Shown in pieces: positions 30,111 through 38,022 of a stretch of 56,030 nt of DNA. A program made the position numbers and the translations under genes. Numbering within the stretch: position 1 is the stretch's first letter; the number at the start of each line of letters is the position of its first letter. A model generated the notes under the pieces. The model was given only the letters and a program-made list of their open reading frames with translations, made no database searches and was not told the origin of the DNA. Origin of the DNA: a virus; IMG/VR virus record IMGVR_UViG_3300035703_000118, positions 1 through 56,030 of that record. One strand, given 5' to 3'.

Positions 30111-30500
30111 ATGACCATCAACCCGAACAACTACACTGGCGTGAGCGCCACCATCGTCGGCTGGGCCGCGACAGACCCTCGACCGCCTGCATACGACAAG
30201 GATGGCACCAAGGGCGTCATCGAGGTGCCCATCGCCCACAATGAGGGCTACACCAAGGACGGCGAGTTCGTGAAGACTGGCACCACTTGGTACTCGGTGG
30301 TTGCCGCTGGCGATGCCGCGAACGAACTGAAGCGCATCAAGAAGGGCGACAAGATTCGCGTGGATGATGCAAAGCAGGAGGTTCGTGAGTTTGAGACTGG
30401 CGGCGAAAAGAAGCTCGGCATTACGCTGCGTTTCGGCAAGGTCACCGTTCTGGACGCCAAGGGCGGCGCGTCAGCCGCAGATGCAGACCCGGTGTTCTGA
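30111..30500 (+). CDS. single-strand DNA-binding protein-like
   Basis: 129 residues preceded by AAGGAG. Pattern of an OB-fold: ATIVGWAATDPRPP strand, TWYSVVAAGDAANELKRI (compare W-x-x-V-x-x-x-G-x-x-A in SSBs), KKGDKIRVDDAKQEVREF and GITLRFGKVTVLD. It ends in a short acidic tail ADADPVF, reminiscent of the SSB C-terminal tip. It would coat single-stranded DNA during replication and recombination. Its own promoter just upstream fits high expression. Confidence 0.75.
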   Translation: MTINPNNYTGVSATIVGWAATDPRPPAYDKDGTKGVIEVPIAHNEGYTKDGEFVKTGTTWYSVVAAGDAANELKRIKKGDKIRVDDAKQEVREFETGGEKKLGITLRFGKVTVLDAKGGASAADADPVF

Positions 30501-30715
30501 TGCCTGAGTTCCGCGTAACTCTTGCTCGCAAGATTGAGGGTAGTGAAAACCCCAATTCTGCCCAGTTTGACGAGTCGGATGCTTTCCTTATCTCCACTTT
30601 TCGGGCAAGCGACGAAAAGATTGCTGGGGTAAAGGCCCTCGACCATTTCCGAGACACCTTTGACTGGCATCCCGACTGGGTTGTCGCTGGCGTTGAGATG
30701 GTTGACGACGATTAG
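30500..30715 (+). CDS. hypothetical protein after SSB, 71 aa
   Basis: ATG 30500 overlaps the SSB stop. Small alpha/beta protein (PEFRVTLARKIEGSENPNSA, then helix, then VVAGVEMVDDD). Last gene before the structured non-coding gap. Confidence 0.65.
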   Translation: MPEFRVTLARKIEGSENPNSAQFDESDAFLISTFRASDEKIAGVKALDHFRDTFDWHPDWVVAGVEMVDDD

Positions 30716-30727
30716 TTTGTGGAGTTG

Positions 30728-30757
30728 CCCGCCATTTTCAGGGGTGGAGGTGGCGGG
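30728..30757. terminator. perfect 7-bp hairpin after the SSB operon
   Basis: CCCGCCA (30728-30734) pairs with TGGCGGG (30751-30757) across 16 bases, 13 bases after the 30715 stop. It could terminate or protect the SSB transcript; no T-run is present. Confidence 0.45.
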
Positions 30758-31086
30758 ACACAATTTCATGGGGGTAGCGGTTTCTGGAATACGGAATGCG
30801 CGCCAATTCCGAGAAGTCCATCTTGGTCGAGCCATCGGTGAACGGGACTGACTGTAATCGTGTCAGGCGAAACCGGAGGAAAAGGACAAAAGCATCTGGC
30901 CCGGATGCAGTGACCGTTAATTCTAGATGAGTACGGCAACCCGTTGCGAAGACGGGAGGGCACCTAACTTCATAAGAGTCGCTGGATAACCGGGAACGCC
31001 AGCGGTCAGTGCAAGTGCAAGCCACCCGGCGCATTTATGCACGCACGAAAGGAAGCCCATCCTGCTTAGCGGCAAAACGGGCACAA

Positions 31087-31190
31087 CCCCCACCACTGGT
31101 AGGCAGCGGTTCAAGCCCGCAACGCTTCGGTTGGTCTAGAAGGGCCGAAAGCCAATGGCGACTGTTGAGGTTCAAATCCTCAGTGGGGGA
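31087..31190 (+). ncRNA. tRNA-like acceptor and T-arm structure
   Basis: CCCCCAC (31087-31093) pairs perfectly with GTGGGGG (31183-31189). Directly inside lies a standard T-arm: TGAGG, loop TTCAAAT, CCTCA (31166-31182). A second T-arm-like element is at 31106-31120. The interior (72 bases) does not fold into a normal D-arm and anticodon arm, there is no CCA, and the length is 104 bases, so it is not called a functional tRNA. Confidence 0.4.
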
Positions 31191-31377
31191 CGATATGACA
31201 TACACAACCGACGTGAAGATGGGGCGCTAGACTGTAAACTCTCTCAACTGGAAGGCGGGCAGAAACATTAAGCACCTTGACCAGCGGGAGTTTCTGACAA
31301 AACTGTTCAGCGGCCTAGACTTCGGCTACGTTCAACTTGTCACCAGCCCCACCACTGGGCCGGATGTAAAGTTCAAC

Positions 31378-33477
31378 ATGCCGCGCACCTACGACCTGTT
31401 CACGGGTTTCGGTGACTTTTTAGAAGACGCTAAGCGGCTTTCCGTGGGTGACTTGTGTTTCGCGGTTGCAGCATACGGTCAAGAATACCGGCGCAAGAAT
31501 GACCCCGAAGCGAAGACCCGCGTCGTGTATGCCGATGTGGACGGCCTTGACCCTAAAGATTTCCGGGTAGCACCCACATTCCTTGTGTCGTCTTCCCCCG
31601 GACACTGGCACGCTTACTGGTTGCTGGAAGATTTCGTGCTCAACGATGAGGCCGCAGAAATCTCCACCGCCATTGCCAAGGCGCACGGCTTGGATGCTTC
31701 AAGCGGTATTGCCACCAAACTGCTGCGGGTGCCGGGGAGCGTGAACACTAAGTATGCCCCTGCGCATACAGTTCAGGCGTACCAGAATGTTGAAACGCTC
31801 TACACGCTGGAGCGACTGGCGTCCTTCTATCCGCTGGGCGCTGTCGAGGCTTACGATTCGGTCGAGTTGCAAGCGCCGGTTGAATGGCCCAACTATTTTG
31901 ATGCGCTCGCAGAAATCCCTGCCGACAATCGCATCCAAATGCTCATGGAGTGGGACAAGCGTACCGCCGATGACCCAGAGAAACGTAGCGAGCACCGCTT
32001 TGAGTTGATCCGGTTGCTCATGGAGAAGACGCACCTCACCCCTGAGCAGATCGCTGTCGTTGTTTGGCACGCGCCAGTCTCCGACCATTTCCGTGAGCAA
32101 GACCGGCCCATTGAGCATCTGTATAAGTTTGATGTGGCGAAAGCTCTCGGCAAGCAGGTGGAGCCGACCGAGTTGGAGCGGTACGAGCCTGAAGAGGCCG
32201 TCACTGATGTGCAGTTCATCACCGCCGAAGAGATGATTGCCGTCTACGAAACCCCCGGCTTTTTAGACAAGTGGCGTGAAATCAACTACGCCAACCTGCA
32301 TCCGAAAACGCCCGACCAGTACGTGCGGATCAACGGCTACGCGCTGCTGAGTGCGGCTCTGGGTAACAAGGTTACGGTGATGCCTCCAGGCACGTCGCGC
32401 GCTGTGTTCTGCAACTTGTACGTGCTCAACGTCGGGCAAACCACATCGGGTAAATCTGAGGCCCTGTTTATTCTGAAGCGGTTTATCAAGGCTTATAGCG
32501 AGAAGGTGGGCTATGAACTGTTTGTCGGCTCGTCAGCCACGTCGGAAGGTCTTATCAAGGCCCTGAAGGGCTACGACAAGCGCACGGCTCTGCTCATCAC
32601 CGAAGAAGTGTCGGGCAAGTTCCGCTCGTGGGCGAACAGTGCAAACATGGCGCACGCTCGTGAGACTGAGCTTGAATTGTACGACAACTATTTGCCGAAA
32701 AACTTGCGTGCCGGTGATGGTGCTGGCTCGGTGGAGAACGTTCACTTGTCGTTTTCGCAGTACATGATGGGTGTGGATTCAGAAGTGGAAGGCTTGCTTG
32801 ATCGCGGCTTTCTACGTTCCGGCTACCTGCCGCGTGTTCTCGTGGTGAAAGGTGAGCGCAGCATCTTTGACGCCTCCGAGCAGTTGGAGATTCCGCAGGG
32901 TGACCCCGACAAAACGCAAGACGTTGACCCGATTCCCGGCATTTGGGCTGAATCTTTTGCCGAGTCGATTCGCCGCAACAGTCGTCACGAGCAGGGCCGC
33001 TTTGGCTACATGGTGATGCAGTTTGAGGATGATGCCTGGTCGCGCTTTTTGCAGTTCCGTGCGAGCCTGCTGAAGTTTGCGGAATCCCACGAAGACCCGG
33101 ATGTGGTGCGTCCGATGGCGATTCGTTTTGCAATCAGTGCCCAGAAGATGATGGCGTTGCTTGCTTATGAGCGCGCTGCGGGTGTTGTGCAGATGATTGA
33201 CGTTTTGCGCGTGCTGGCCGACTGCGAAGATTTCTGGGGCTGGAGTATGGACTTAGTGCAGGGCGTGTCCGATTCGGCGTTTGCTCGGATGCAGGATGAG
33301 GTGCTAACGTGGCTGATTGCCCGCAACCGTAAGGCGCGTCTGGTGGACTTCCACACCCGCTACGCCTCGTGGACATTGAAAGAACGTAGTGATGTGCTCG
33401 AAAGTCTGATGGCTCGTGGCGTTGCTGCGGTTAGGACTAGCGATAAAGGATCGAAACACTTGGAGATGGCAGAATGA
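31378..33477 (+). CDS. primase-helicase (RepB/AEP-like primase with DUF3987-like ATPase)
   Basis: 699 residues from the first ATG. The N-terminal part looks like an archaeo-eukaryotic/RepB-type primase: VVYADVDGLD with paired acidic residues, SSSPGHWHAYWLLE, and LLRVPGSVNTKY. The C-terminal ATPase has Walker A GQTTSGKSEA (about 352-361) and a Walker B-like RTALLITEEVSG. It should synthesise primers and unwind DNA at the phage origin. The same frame stays protein-like upstream (RNIKHLDQREFLTKLFSGLD) back to an in-frame TAG at 31228, with no ATG, GTG or TTG in between, so the true N-terminus is probably longer and the real start is unresolved (see findings). Confidence 0.8.
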   Translation: MPRTYDLFTGFGDFLEDAKRLSVGDLCFAVAAYGQEYRRKNDPEAKTRVVYADVDGLDPKDFRVAPTFLVSSSPGHWHAYWLLEDFVLNDEAAEISTAIAKAHGLDASSGIATKLLRVPGSVNTKYAPAHTVQAYQNVETLYTLERLASFYPLGAVEAYDSVELQAPVEWPNYFDALAEIPADNRIQMLMEWDKRTADDPEKRSEHRFELIRLLMEKTHLTPEQIAVVVWHAPVSDHFREQDRPIEHLYKFDVAKALGKQVEPTELERYEPEEAVTDVQFITAEEMIAVYETPGFLDKWREINYANLHPKTPDQYVRINGYALLSAALGNKVTVMPPGTSRAVFCNLYVLNVGQTTSGKSEALFILKRFIKAYSEKVGYELFVGSSATSEGLIKALKGYDKRTALLITEEVSGKFRSWANSANMAHARETELELYDNYLPKNLRAGDGAGSVENVHLSFSQYMMGVDSEVEGLLDRGFLRSGYLPRVLVVKGERSIFDASEQLEIPQGDPDKTQDVDPIPGIWAESFAESIRRNSRHEQGRFGYMVMQFEDDAWSRFLQFRASLLKFAESHEDPDVVRPMAIRFAISAQKMMALLAYERAAGVVQMIDVLRVLADCEDFWGWSMDLVQGVSDSAFARMQDEVLTWLIARNRKARLVDFHTRYASWTLKERSDVLESLMARGVAAVRTSDKGSKHLEMAE

Positions 33478-34109
33478 GTAGCCCCAAGGACATTTATCAC
33501 ATTGAACCAATAGAGTCAAAGTTCGCCCAGGCCCTTGTGGTAGAGAATCATTACCTGCACCGCCGCGCTCAGTGCATGTTTGCTTTTGGGCTATTCGAGG
33601 GTGAAGAACTTATCGGTTGCGTCATCTGGGGTAAGCCCGCATCTCCCTGGCCCTGTCGCGGCATCTGTGGCCCGGAAGAAGCCGATCACGTTTTGGAGTT
33701 GACCCGCCTCTGGATTGATGACAAGTCTGTAAAGAACGCCGAGTCTTTTTTGATCGCATCGAGCATCAAGATGCTACCGGAAAAGTATGACATTTTGCTT
33801 TCCTATGCCGAGATTCAGCAGGGCCACGTTGGCGTTGTTTACCAAGCAACCAACTGGCTTTTTACCGGCATGTCTGACAAAAACCTCGAATGGTGGGTTG
33901 ATGGCAAGCCACTGAAGCACTCTCGTCACGCTTTTGACGAACTGGGTGGCGTCGCTGAGGCCAAGAAGCATTATGGTTCGCGCATGGAAAAGATGGAGCG
34001 ACCCCGGAAGAATCGCTACATCATGTTTCGAGGGTCAAAGAAGAGGAAGAAGGAACTTATGTCAAAGTTGCGCTACAAGCCAATGCCGTACCCCAAGGCC
34101 GAGCAGTGA
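33474..34109 (+). CDS. Mom-like DNA modification protein
   Basis: 211 residues, overlapping the primase gene by 4 bases. The family of phage Mu Mom is suggested by ALVVENHYLHRR near the N-terminus, the GNAT-like core (FGLFEGEELIGCVIWGKPA), LELTRLWIDDK, and YDILLSYAEIQQGHVGVVYQ. Mom converts adenine in DNA to a carbamoylmethyl derivative and protects phage DNA from host restriction. The tail is very basic (RGSKKRKKELMSKLRYK), suited to DNA binding. The next gene, overlapping by 4 bases, is an adenine methylase. Identification is by motif pattern. Confidence 0.75.
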   Translation: MSSPKDIYHIEPIESKFAQALVVENHYLHRRAQCMFAFGLFEGEELIGCVIWGKPASPWPCRGICGPEEADHVLELTRLWIDDKSVKNAESFLIASSIKMLPEKYDILLSYAEIQQGHVGVVYQATNWLFTGMSDKNLEWWVDGKPLKHSRHAFDELGGVAEAKKHYGSRMEKMERPRKNRYIMFRGSKKRKKELMSKLRYKPMPYPKAEQ

Positions 34110-34867
34110 AACCACCGTTTCCCTACTATGGGGGCAAGCAGAGAATCGCAGAGAAGATCATCGAGACCTTTCCGGCGCACGGGCACTACATTGAGCCTTT
34201 CGCTGGCGGGCTGAGCGTGCTCTTGGCTAAAGAGCCGAGCAAGCACGAGACCGTCAACGACCTCGACAAGTCCCTGGTGACTTTCTGGCGCGTGTTACGA
34301 GAGCGGCCCGAAGAACTTTACAATGCGTGCCTGCTGACGCCGTGGTCGCGTTCAGAGCAAAAGACTTCTACCGACCTTGATGTGCCCGATGAACTGGAAG
34401 TTGCTCGCAGGGTTTTTGTGGCGCTGACCCAAGGGCGCGGTGCTCGGCTGAGCAATACGGGTTGGCGCTTTGTGTCCGATCCGAAGTCACCCACACCCAT
34501 GTCCCGCTACCGGGACGGCTATGTTTCGCGCCTTATGCCCGTTGCCGAGCGGTTGCATTCTGTCACCCTGGAGTGCCGTGATGCGCTTGATGTTATCAAG
34601 ACTTACGGGCGAAAGGGCGCGCTGCTGTACGTTGACCCGCCCTACCTTGCCGAGACTCGCTCTGGGACTGGCTACGGGGTCGAGATGGAAGATGTAGATT
34701 CCCACCGCGGGCTTGCCGAAGTTTTGCGTGCCACTGAAGCCAGCGTCTGCTTGAGTGGGTATGACTCGCCACTGTACGCGGAACTGTACCCCGGCTGGAA
34801 TCGGCTGGAAATCAAAGCTCGCGCCAACTCGGGTAGTCGAACCGAAGTGTTGTGGATGAACTACTGA
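34106..34867 (+). CDS. D12-class (Dam-like) adenine-N6 DNA methylase
   Basis: 253 residues with a GTG start. The AdoMet-binding motif PPFPYYGGKQR lies at 2-12 and the catalytic motif IV DPPY at about 175-178 in LLYVDPPYLAE; an intermediate HYIEPFAGGLSV segment is also typical. It transfers a methyl group to adenine N6, probably masking restriction sites. Coupled to the Mom-like gene, so both modifications may act together on phage DNA. Size matches the Dam family (250-280). Confidence 0.88.
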   Translation: MKPPFPYYGGKQRIAEKIIETFPAHGHYIEPFAGGLSVLLAKEPSKHETVNDLDKSLVTFWRVLRERPEELYNACLLTPWSRSEQKTSTDLDVPDELEVARRVFVALTQGRGARLSNTGWRFVSDPKSPTPMSRYRDGYVSRLMPVAERLHSVTLECRDALDVIKTYGRKGALLYVDPPYLAETRSGTGYGVEMEDVDSHRGLAEVLRATEASVCLSGYDSPLYAELYPGWNRLEIKARANSGSRTEVLWMNY

Positions 34868-35172
34868 TGGAGCCTAAGCCCCTCCCCTACATAACCCGCC
34901 AACCGCTGACGGATTCTGACCGGCAAAACATCCGGCTCGCCAAGCAAGAAGTCACTGACTTGCTTGTGCGCCTAGTCCCGTGGAGCACCGAGGAGCACGC
35001 GCTGGCGTTTGGCTACACACCGGAAGATAACGATTTACCCACGGGGGCTACTTTCCATTGCGTACAGATGGCGCACCACACTACACTGGTTGAAGCGATC
35101 CGGCGCGTGTTGCTACCGGATGATACTTGGGATGACACCGTTTGGGCGGTGCAGATGATGGGAGGCAAGTGA
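34867..35172 (+). CDS. hypothetical protein, 101 aa
   Basis: ATG 34867 overlaps the methylase stop. Polar alpha/beta protein with a central helix (NIRLAKQEVTDLLVRLVPWS) and a Cys/His pair (FHCVQMAHH). The C-terminal MMGGK codons form the next ribosome binding site (GGGAGGCAAG). Confidence 0.6.
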   Translation: MEPKPLPYITRQPLTDSDRQNIRLAKQEVTDLLVRLVPWSTEEHALAFGYTPEDNDLPTGATFHCVQMAHHTTLVEAIRRVLLPDDTWDDTVWAVQMMGGK

Positions 35173-35546
35173 TGGGCGAATATGCAGAGTATGAACTCGC
35201 TCGCCAATATCCAGAAGTTTTTGGCGAACCCCGCAATGGCCGTCGTTGGCGAGATATTGAGGCACCCGTAACGGCTCTCCCGGTTGTAAGAATTGGAAAT
35301 TACCGCTTCAAGGGCCTGACCAGTGGAGAAATTTCCGCCTACGCCCCCGGAGTGCGTATGACCAAAGATTCGGAGCCAGACTTGAGTTGGGGCGAGATGA
35401 TTACACGTAGTGTAATTTCAAAGTCTTTTGCTAAAGGTCACCCGCGAGAACTTGTAGCCCAGCCCGACACAACCAGGGCAGACGTAGATCGAAAAGCAAG
35501 GATTTGGTTGGCCTGGAAGGGCATTGAGATGATGGGAGGTAAGTGA
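35172..35546 (+). CDS. hypothetical protein, 124 aa
   Basis: ATG 35172 overlaps the previous stop. Mixed alpha/beta (VVRIGNYRFKGLTSGEISAY) and a helical C-terminus ending EMMGGK, the same SD-encoded tail as its neighbour. No family recognised. Confidence 0.6.
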   Translation: MGEYAEYELARQYPEVFGEPRNGRRWRDIEAPVTALPVVRIGNYRFKGLTSGEISAYAPGVRMTKDSEPDLSWGEMITRSVISKSFAKGHPRELVAQPDTTRADVDRKARIWLAWKGIEMMGGK

Positions 35547-35719
35547 TGGGCTGGGTAAGGATTTCCATTGACCGCAAAGGCATAAGCCATGAGGTTGAGT
35601 TTGAGATGCGCGAAGAGCGCAATATTTCTGGCGAGTGGCACACGGACGATTACGAGGTATTGCTTGCTTCTGCGGTGAAGTCGATCAAGGCATCCATTGA
35701 TGCGTCGGATGGCAAGTGA
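35546..35719 (+). CDS. hypothetical protein, 57 aa
   Basis: ATG 35546 overlaps the upstream stop. Strand-strand-helix pattern (WVRISIDRKGISHEVEFEM). No family recognised. Confidence 0.55.
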   Translation: MGWVRISIDRKGISHEVEFEMREERNISGEWHTDDYEVLLASAVKSIKASIDASDGK

Positions 35720-35967
35720 TGCACGAAGAAGTCTGGCAGGACTACCGGGAAATCTTTGGCCGCGGCCCGGAGCCGTGGCGTAACCCGTTGGGGGCACTGC
35801 GCTTGACGCTGACGGGCAACCCGGAGCACGTTGATGTCATGCGAGCACAGGCTGAGTGTGAAGAGTTGACGCGCATCATCAACGAGCATGTCCCTTTTGA
35901 CAAGTTGACGGCAATCACCGAACTGCGCAAGCTCGGATACACCGTAGAGCCGGGAGACAATTCGTGA
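35719..35967 (+). CDS. hypothetical helical protein, 82 aa
   Basis: ATG 35719 overlaps the upstream stop. Mainly helical (HVDVMRAQAECEELTRIINE). No family recognised. Confidence 0.55.
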   Translation: MHEEVWQDYREIFGRGPEPWRNPLGALRLTLTGNPEHVDVMRAQAECEELTRIINEHVPFDKLTAITELRKLGYTVEPGDNS

Positions 35968-36209
35968 CGGCGTTCAACGACCAGTATGTCCGTGGCCGCA
36001 TGGCTCAGTTCCTTTTTGAGCGCGGCTACCCCGTGAACGACATTGCGGAAGATGGCATAAGCGAGGAAGGCTACTTTGCGTTTCTCAAAGACGATGATGG
36101 CAAAAGGATCATAAACCGCATAGAGGGAACTGTCGAGCGAGAAGAGCGCCCTTGGCGACACCCCGAACACTGGGTTGGCTTGGAGCGCATTATGAGAGGG
36201 GATTGGTGA
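35964..36209 (+). CDS. hypothetical protein, 81 aa
   Basis: GTG start overlapping the upstream stop. Small acidic/basic mixed protein (AEDGISEEGYFAFLKDDDGK). No family recognised. Confidence 0.55.
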   Translation: MTAFNDQYVRGRMAQFLFERGYPVNDIAEDGISEEGYFAFLKDDDGKRIINRIEGTVEREERPWRHPEHWVGLERIMRGDW

Positions 36210-36388
36210 TGCACGACCGACGCATCTGGGCTAGGGGCCTCACGAAAAACGAAGTGGGCAAGCCGATCACTGTTGACGGCCATCGCTACTTCCTGCGCAG
36301 CGCCGAACACTATGACGGACGCACCGTGTTGACGGTTGTGGCGACCGTTGAGTTGCAGCATGATGCGGAGGTGATTGTGCATGAGTGA
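36209..36388 (+). CDS. hypothetical beta-rich protein, 59 aa
   Basis: ATG 36209 overlaps the upstream stop. Three predicted strands (KPITVDGHRYFLRS, RTVLTVVATVELQ). No family recognised. Confidence 0.55.
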   Translation: MHDRRIWARGLTKNEVGKPITVDGHRYFLRSAEHYDGRTVLTVVATVELQHDAEVIVHE

Positions 36389-36638
36389 GCCAATCAAAAT
36401 TGGTTACATCTGCGAGAAGTCTGGAGGCCATGCTGTTTTCTATGGTATGGAAGATTCTTGCGGCTCACATGATACGGCGGATATTGTTATCGTACCTACT
36501 GGCGGTAATGGGCGCGAGATTGACTACGCCAAGGTTGCTAAAGACCTAGCCGACTGGCTTGCCCGCCTTGAGCGAGATGCAGAAAAGTGGCGCTGGGCGC
36601 AGTACGATGCGTCTATGGCTGGCGATAATGGACGATGA
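36381..36638 (+). CDS. hypothetical protein, 85 aa
   Basis: ATG 36381 overlaps the previous gene by 8 bases. N-terminal IGYICEKSGGHAVFYG, then a helical C-terminus (KVAKDLADWLARLERDAEKW). No family recognised. Confidence 0.6.
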   Translation: MSEPIKIGYICEKSGGHAVFYGMEDSCGSHDTADIVIVPTGGNGREIDYAKVAKDLADWLARLERDAEKWRWAQYDASMAGDNGR

Positions 36639-37173
36639 AGAACTCGACCTAGAGCCGGAAGAGCCGCAGGAGATTGCACCCCGTGACTTCCAGTTGCGCT
36701 CTAAGCCGCACGTCACCACACCCCCGGAAGAGTTGGCCCGCATTTTCGGCAAGCGCGACACGCTGGAAGACAAGCGCCTGCGGCTGGAATCTACTGCTCG
36801 CCCCAAGAGGGTGATTCAGGCTGCTCAGGAGGTTGCACCTGAGTTGCATATCAAGCGCACGAAGACCGGCGCGTGGAGCACGGCGAGCACCTGGGGCAAG
36901 ATCGTGACGCAACTGGAGGCGCTGGGCATCCCCTACAAGGTGGGCGAAAGCCACTACTTTTCAGGCGACGAAGTGAAAGCCATTATGGGCAAAGTAGAGG
37001 GCAAGCAGACGAAGCGCGTCACCGACTACGTGCTGATTCCCGGCACCGACCAGATGCATGTGTGGTTGAACTTCCCATGGAAAGGTTCACTTGCTGCGGT
37101 GCGGGGTTCTGAGGTATCGTGGGCGAATCGAGTGTATAGCTCGACGGAATGGATGGAGGAGATGGTTAAATGA
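36628..37173 (+). CDS. hypothetical DNA-associated protein, 181 aa
   Basis: ATG 36628 overlaps the previous gene by 11 bases. Acidic N-terminus (DDEELDLEPEEPQE), basic middle, then a domain with helices and strands (GKIVTQLEALGIPYKVGESH). Directly upstream of the RuvC-like gene with a 4-base overlap. A role in DNA metabolism is possible from position only. Confidence 0.65.
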   Translation: MDDEELDLEPEEPQEIAPRDFQLRSKPHVTTPPEELARIFGKRDTLEDKRLRLESTARPKRVIQAAQEVAPELHIKRTKTGAWSTASTWGKIVTQLEALGIPYKVGESHYFSGDEVKAIMGKVEGKQTKRVTDYVLIPGTDQMHVWLNFPWKGSLAAVRGSEVSWANRVYSSTEWMEEMVK

Positions 37174-37619
37174 TCTACCTAGGCATTGATCCGGGCAAAA
37201 GAAGTGGCATTGCATTTGTTATGGCCGACGACGATGCGGTCATTCTGATGAACACGAAAGAAGTTTACGGCGGCGAAGAAGGCTTCGTGGCCTGGTGGGG
37301 GGACGCACGCACGGCGCTGACCGCCATCCCCATGAGGATCGTCTATGAAGGCTTTTCCACACGCGAGGGTAAGCACGGGGTAGATCACACGCCCGAGCGC
37401 GTCATTGGGGCACTGAAGGCTTTAGCGAACAGAGATGGGCTGAGCATTACCGAGCGACCGCCTGCGGGTCGTAAACGCCAAATGCCGGACGCTGCGCTGA
37501 AGCGACTGAACCTCTACGTGCCCGGTGAGGCTAACAGGAATGTGCGCGAGGCGGTGCGTCACGTTGCGTCGCATCTCAAGACCATGAAGAACCCGGTTGT
37601 CCTAGACGCATTCCGGTGA
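37170..37619 (+). CDS. RuvC-like Holliday junction resolvase
   Basis: 149 residues. RNase H fold motifs: the first strand YLGIDPGKRSGIAFV with the catalytic Asp at 7, VYEGFST with the Glu of the middle motif, and a C-terminal helix (NRNVREAVRHVASHL). Such enzymes resolve branched DNA before packaging. It is the last gene of the rightward arm and is followed by the convergent terminator. Confidence 0.85.
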   Translation: MIYLGIDPGKRSGIAFVMADDDAVILMNTKEVYGGEEGFVAWWGDARTALTAIPMRIVYEGFSTREGKHGVDHTPERVIGALKALANRDGLSITERPPAGRKRQMPDAALKRLNLYVPGEANRNVREAVRHVASHLKTMKNPVVLDAFR

Positions 37620-37624
37620 CAGCA

Positions 37625-37662
37625 AAAGCCGCCCAGAGCCGTTATATGCCCTGAGCGGCTTT
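37625..37662. terminator. bidirectional terminator between convergent arms
   Basis: AAAGCCGC (37625-37632) and GCGGCTTT (37655-37662) with A- and T-runs at the ends. It separates the rightward early arm from the end of the leftward structural arm. Confidence 0.75.
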
Positions 37663-37715
37663 GCTAGATCAGCCACCTACCTCTCATTACTTACGTGGAA
37701 TGAGGGCGAGGCGCG

Positions 37716-37931
37716 TTACTCTCCTGCGCTGTAAAACTCTTTGTACTGCTTGTCGGTGATGGCGTTCGGCACGCCAGCGACAATGCCACCAGTTCCGAGC
37801 GCAGCAATGGCAACCCAAATCCACTCTTCGGGCGTCACAACGCCATCGGTGAGCGCGCCAGCAAGGGTGACGAGGGCGGGCACAATGAAAGCCGCAATGG
37901 CCTTCCGGTACTGAGAAATCTTGTCAATCAT
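37716..37931 (-). CDS. holin-like membrane protein, 71 aa
   Basis: ATG 37931 follows AAAGGAGAAACC. Two hydrophobic segments (about 11-31, AIAAFIVPALVTLAGAL, and 38-58, WIWVAIAALGTGGIVAGV) are joined by an acidic turn; the charged C-terminus ends YSAGE. The layout is that of small actinophage holins, which permeabilise the membrane to start lysis. It lies at the end of the late block with the endolysin gene 2 kb upstream. Confidence 0.65.
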   Translation of the reverse strand: MIDKISQYRKAIAAFIVPALVTLAGALTDGVVTPEEWIWVAIAALGTGGIVAGVPNAITDKQYKEFYSAGE

Positions 37932-37941
37932 GGTTTCTCCT

Positions 37942-38022
37942 TTATTGGCAACTCTCGCACGCGAGGGCTTCCATAGGGTCAATGGGGCAGGCGTATCCGT
38001 CAACGGTGTTGGTTTCGTTCAT
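37942..38022 (-). CDS. micro-protein with Cys cluster, 26 aa
   Basis: ATG 38022 overlaps the upstream stop (TGATG). Contains Cys12, Cys22 and Cys25 (ACESCQ), a possible metal site. The next gene's ribosome binding site starts at its stop. Confidence 0.45.
   Translation of the reverse strand: MNETNTVDGYACPIDPMEALACESCQ

Larger units (their letters stand above)
30716..31377 (+). ncRNA. structured non-coding region upstream of the primase-helicase gene
   Basis: No credible complete gene in 662 bases. The + strand carries many stems: 30728-30757 (CCCGCCA/TGGCGGG), 30848-30866 (CTGAC/GTCAG), GCATC/GATGC at about 30890-30907, CCCGT/ACGGG at 30940-30956, CGCTGG/CCAGCG at 30980-31004 and the tRNA-like fold at 31087-31190. 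Short motifs such as GGCGAAACC and ACGGCAACCCG recall group I intron P4-P5 elements, but a full core was not found. A transcribed structured RNA (self-splicing intron, decayed tRNA cluster or leader) is the inference. Confidence 0.4.

Noticed and set aside
30660-30851. Frame of 63 codons after the SSB operon
   Set aside because: It reads through the 30728-30757 hairpin, lacks a good ribosome binding site and has no coding pattern.
31087-31190. Functional leucine (CAA) or amber-suppressor tRNA
   Set aside because: Acceptor and T-arm fit, but no proper D and anticodon arms, 104-base length and no CCA.
30716-31230. Definite group I intron or tmRNA
   Set aside because: A few P4-P5-like motifs are present, but a matching P7/P3 core, a guide sequence and splice sites could not be identified; no tag-peptide frame for a tmRNA.
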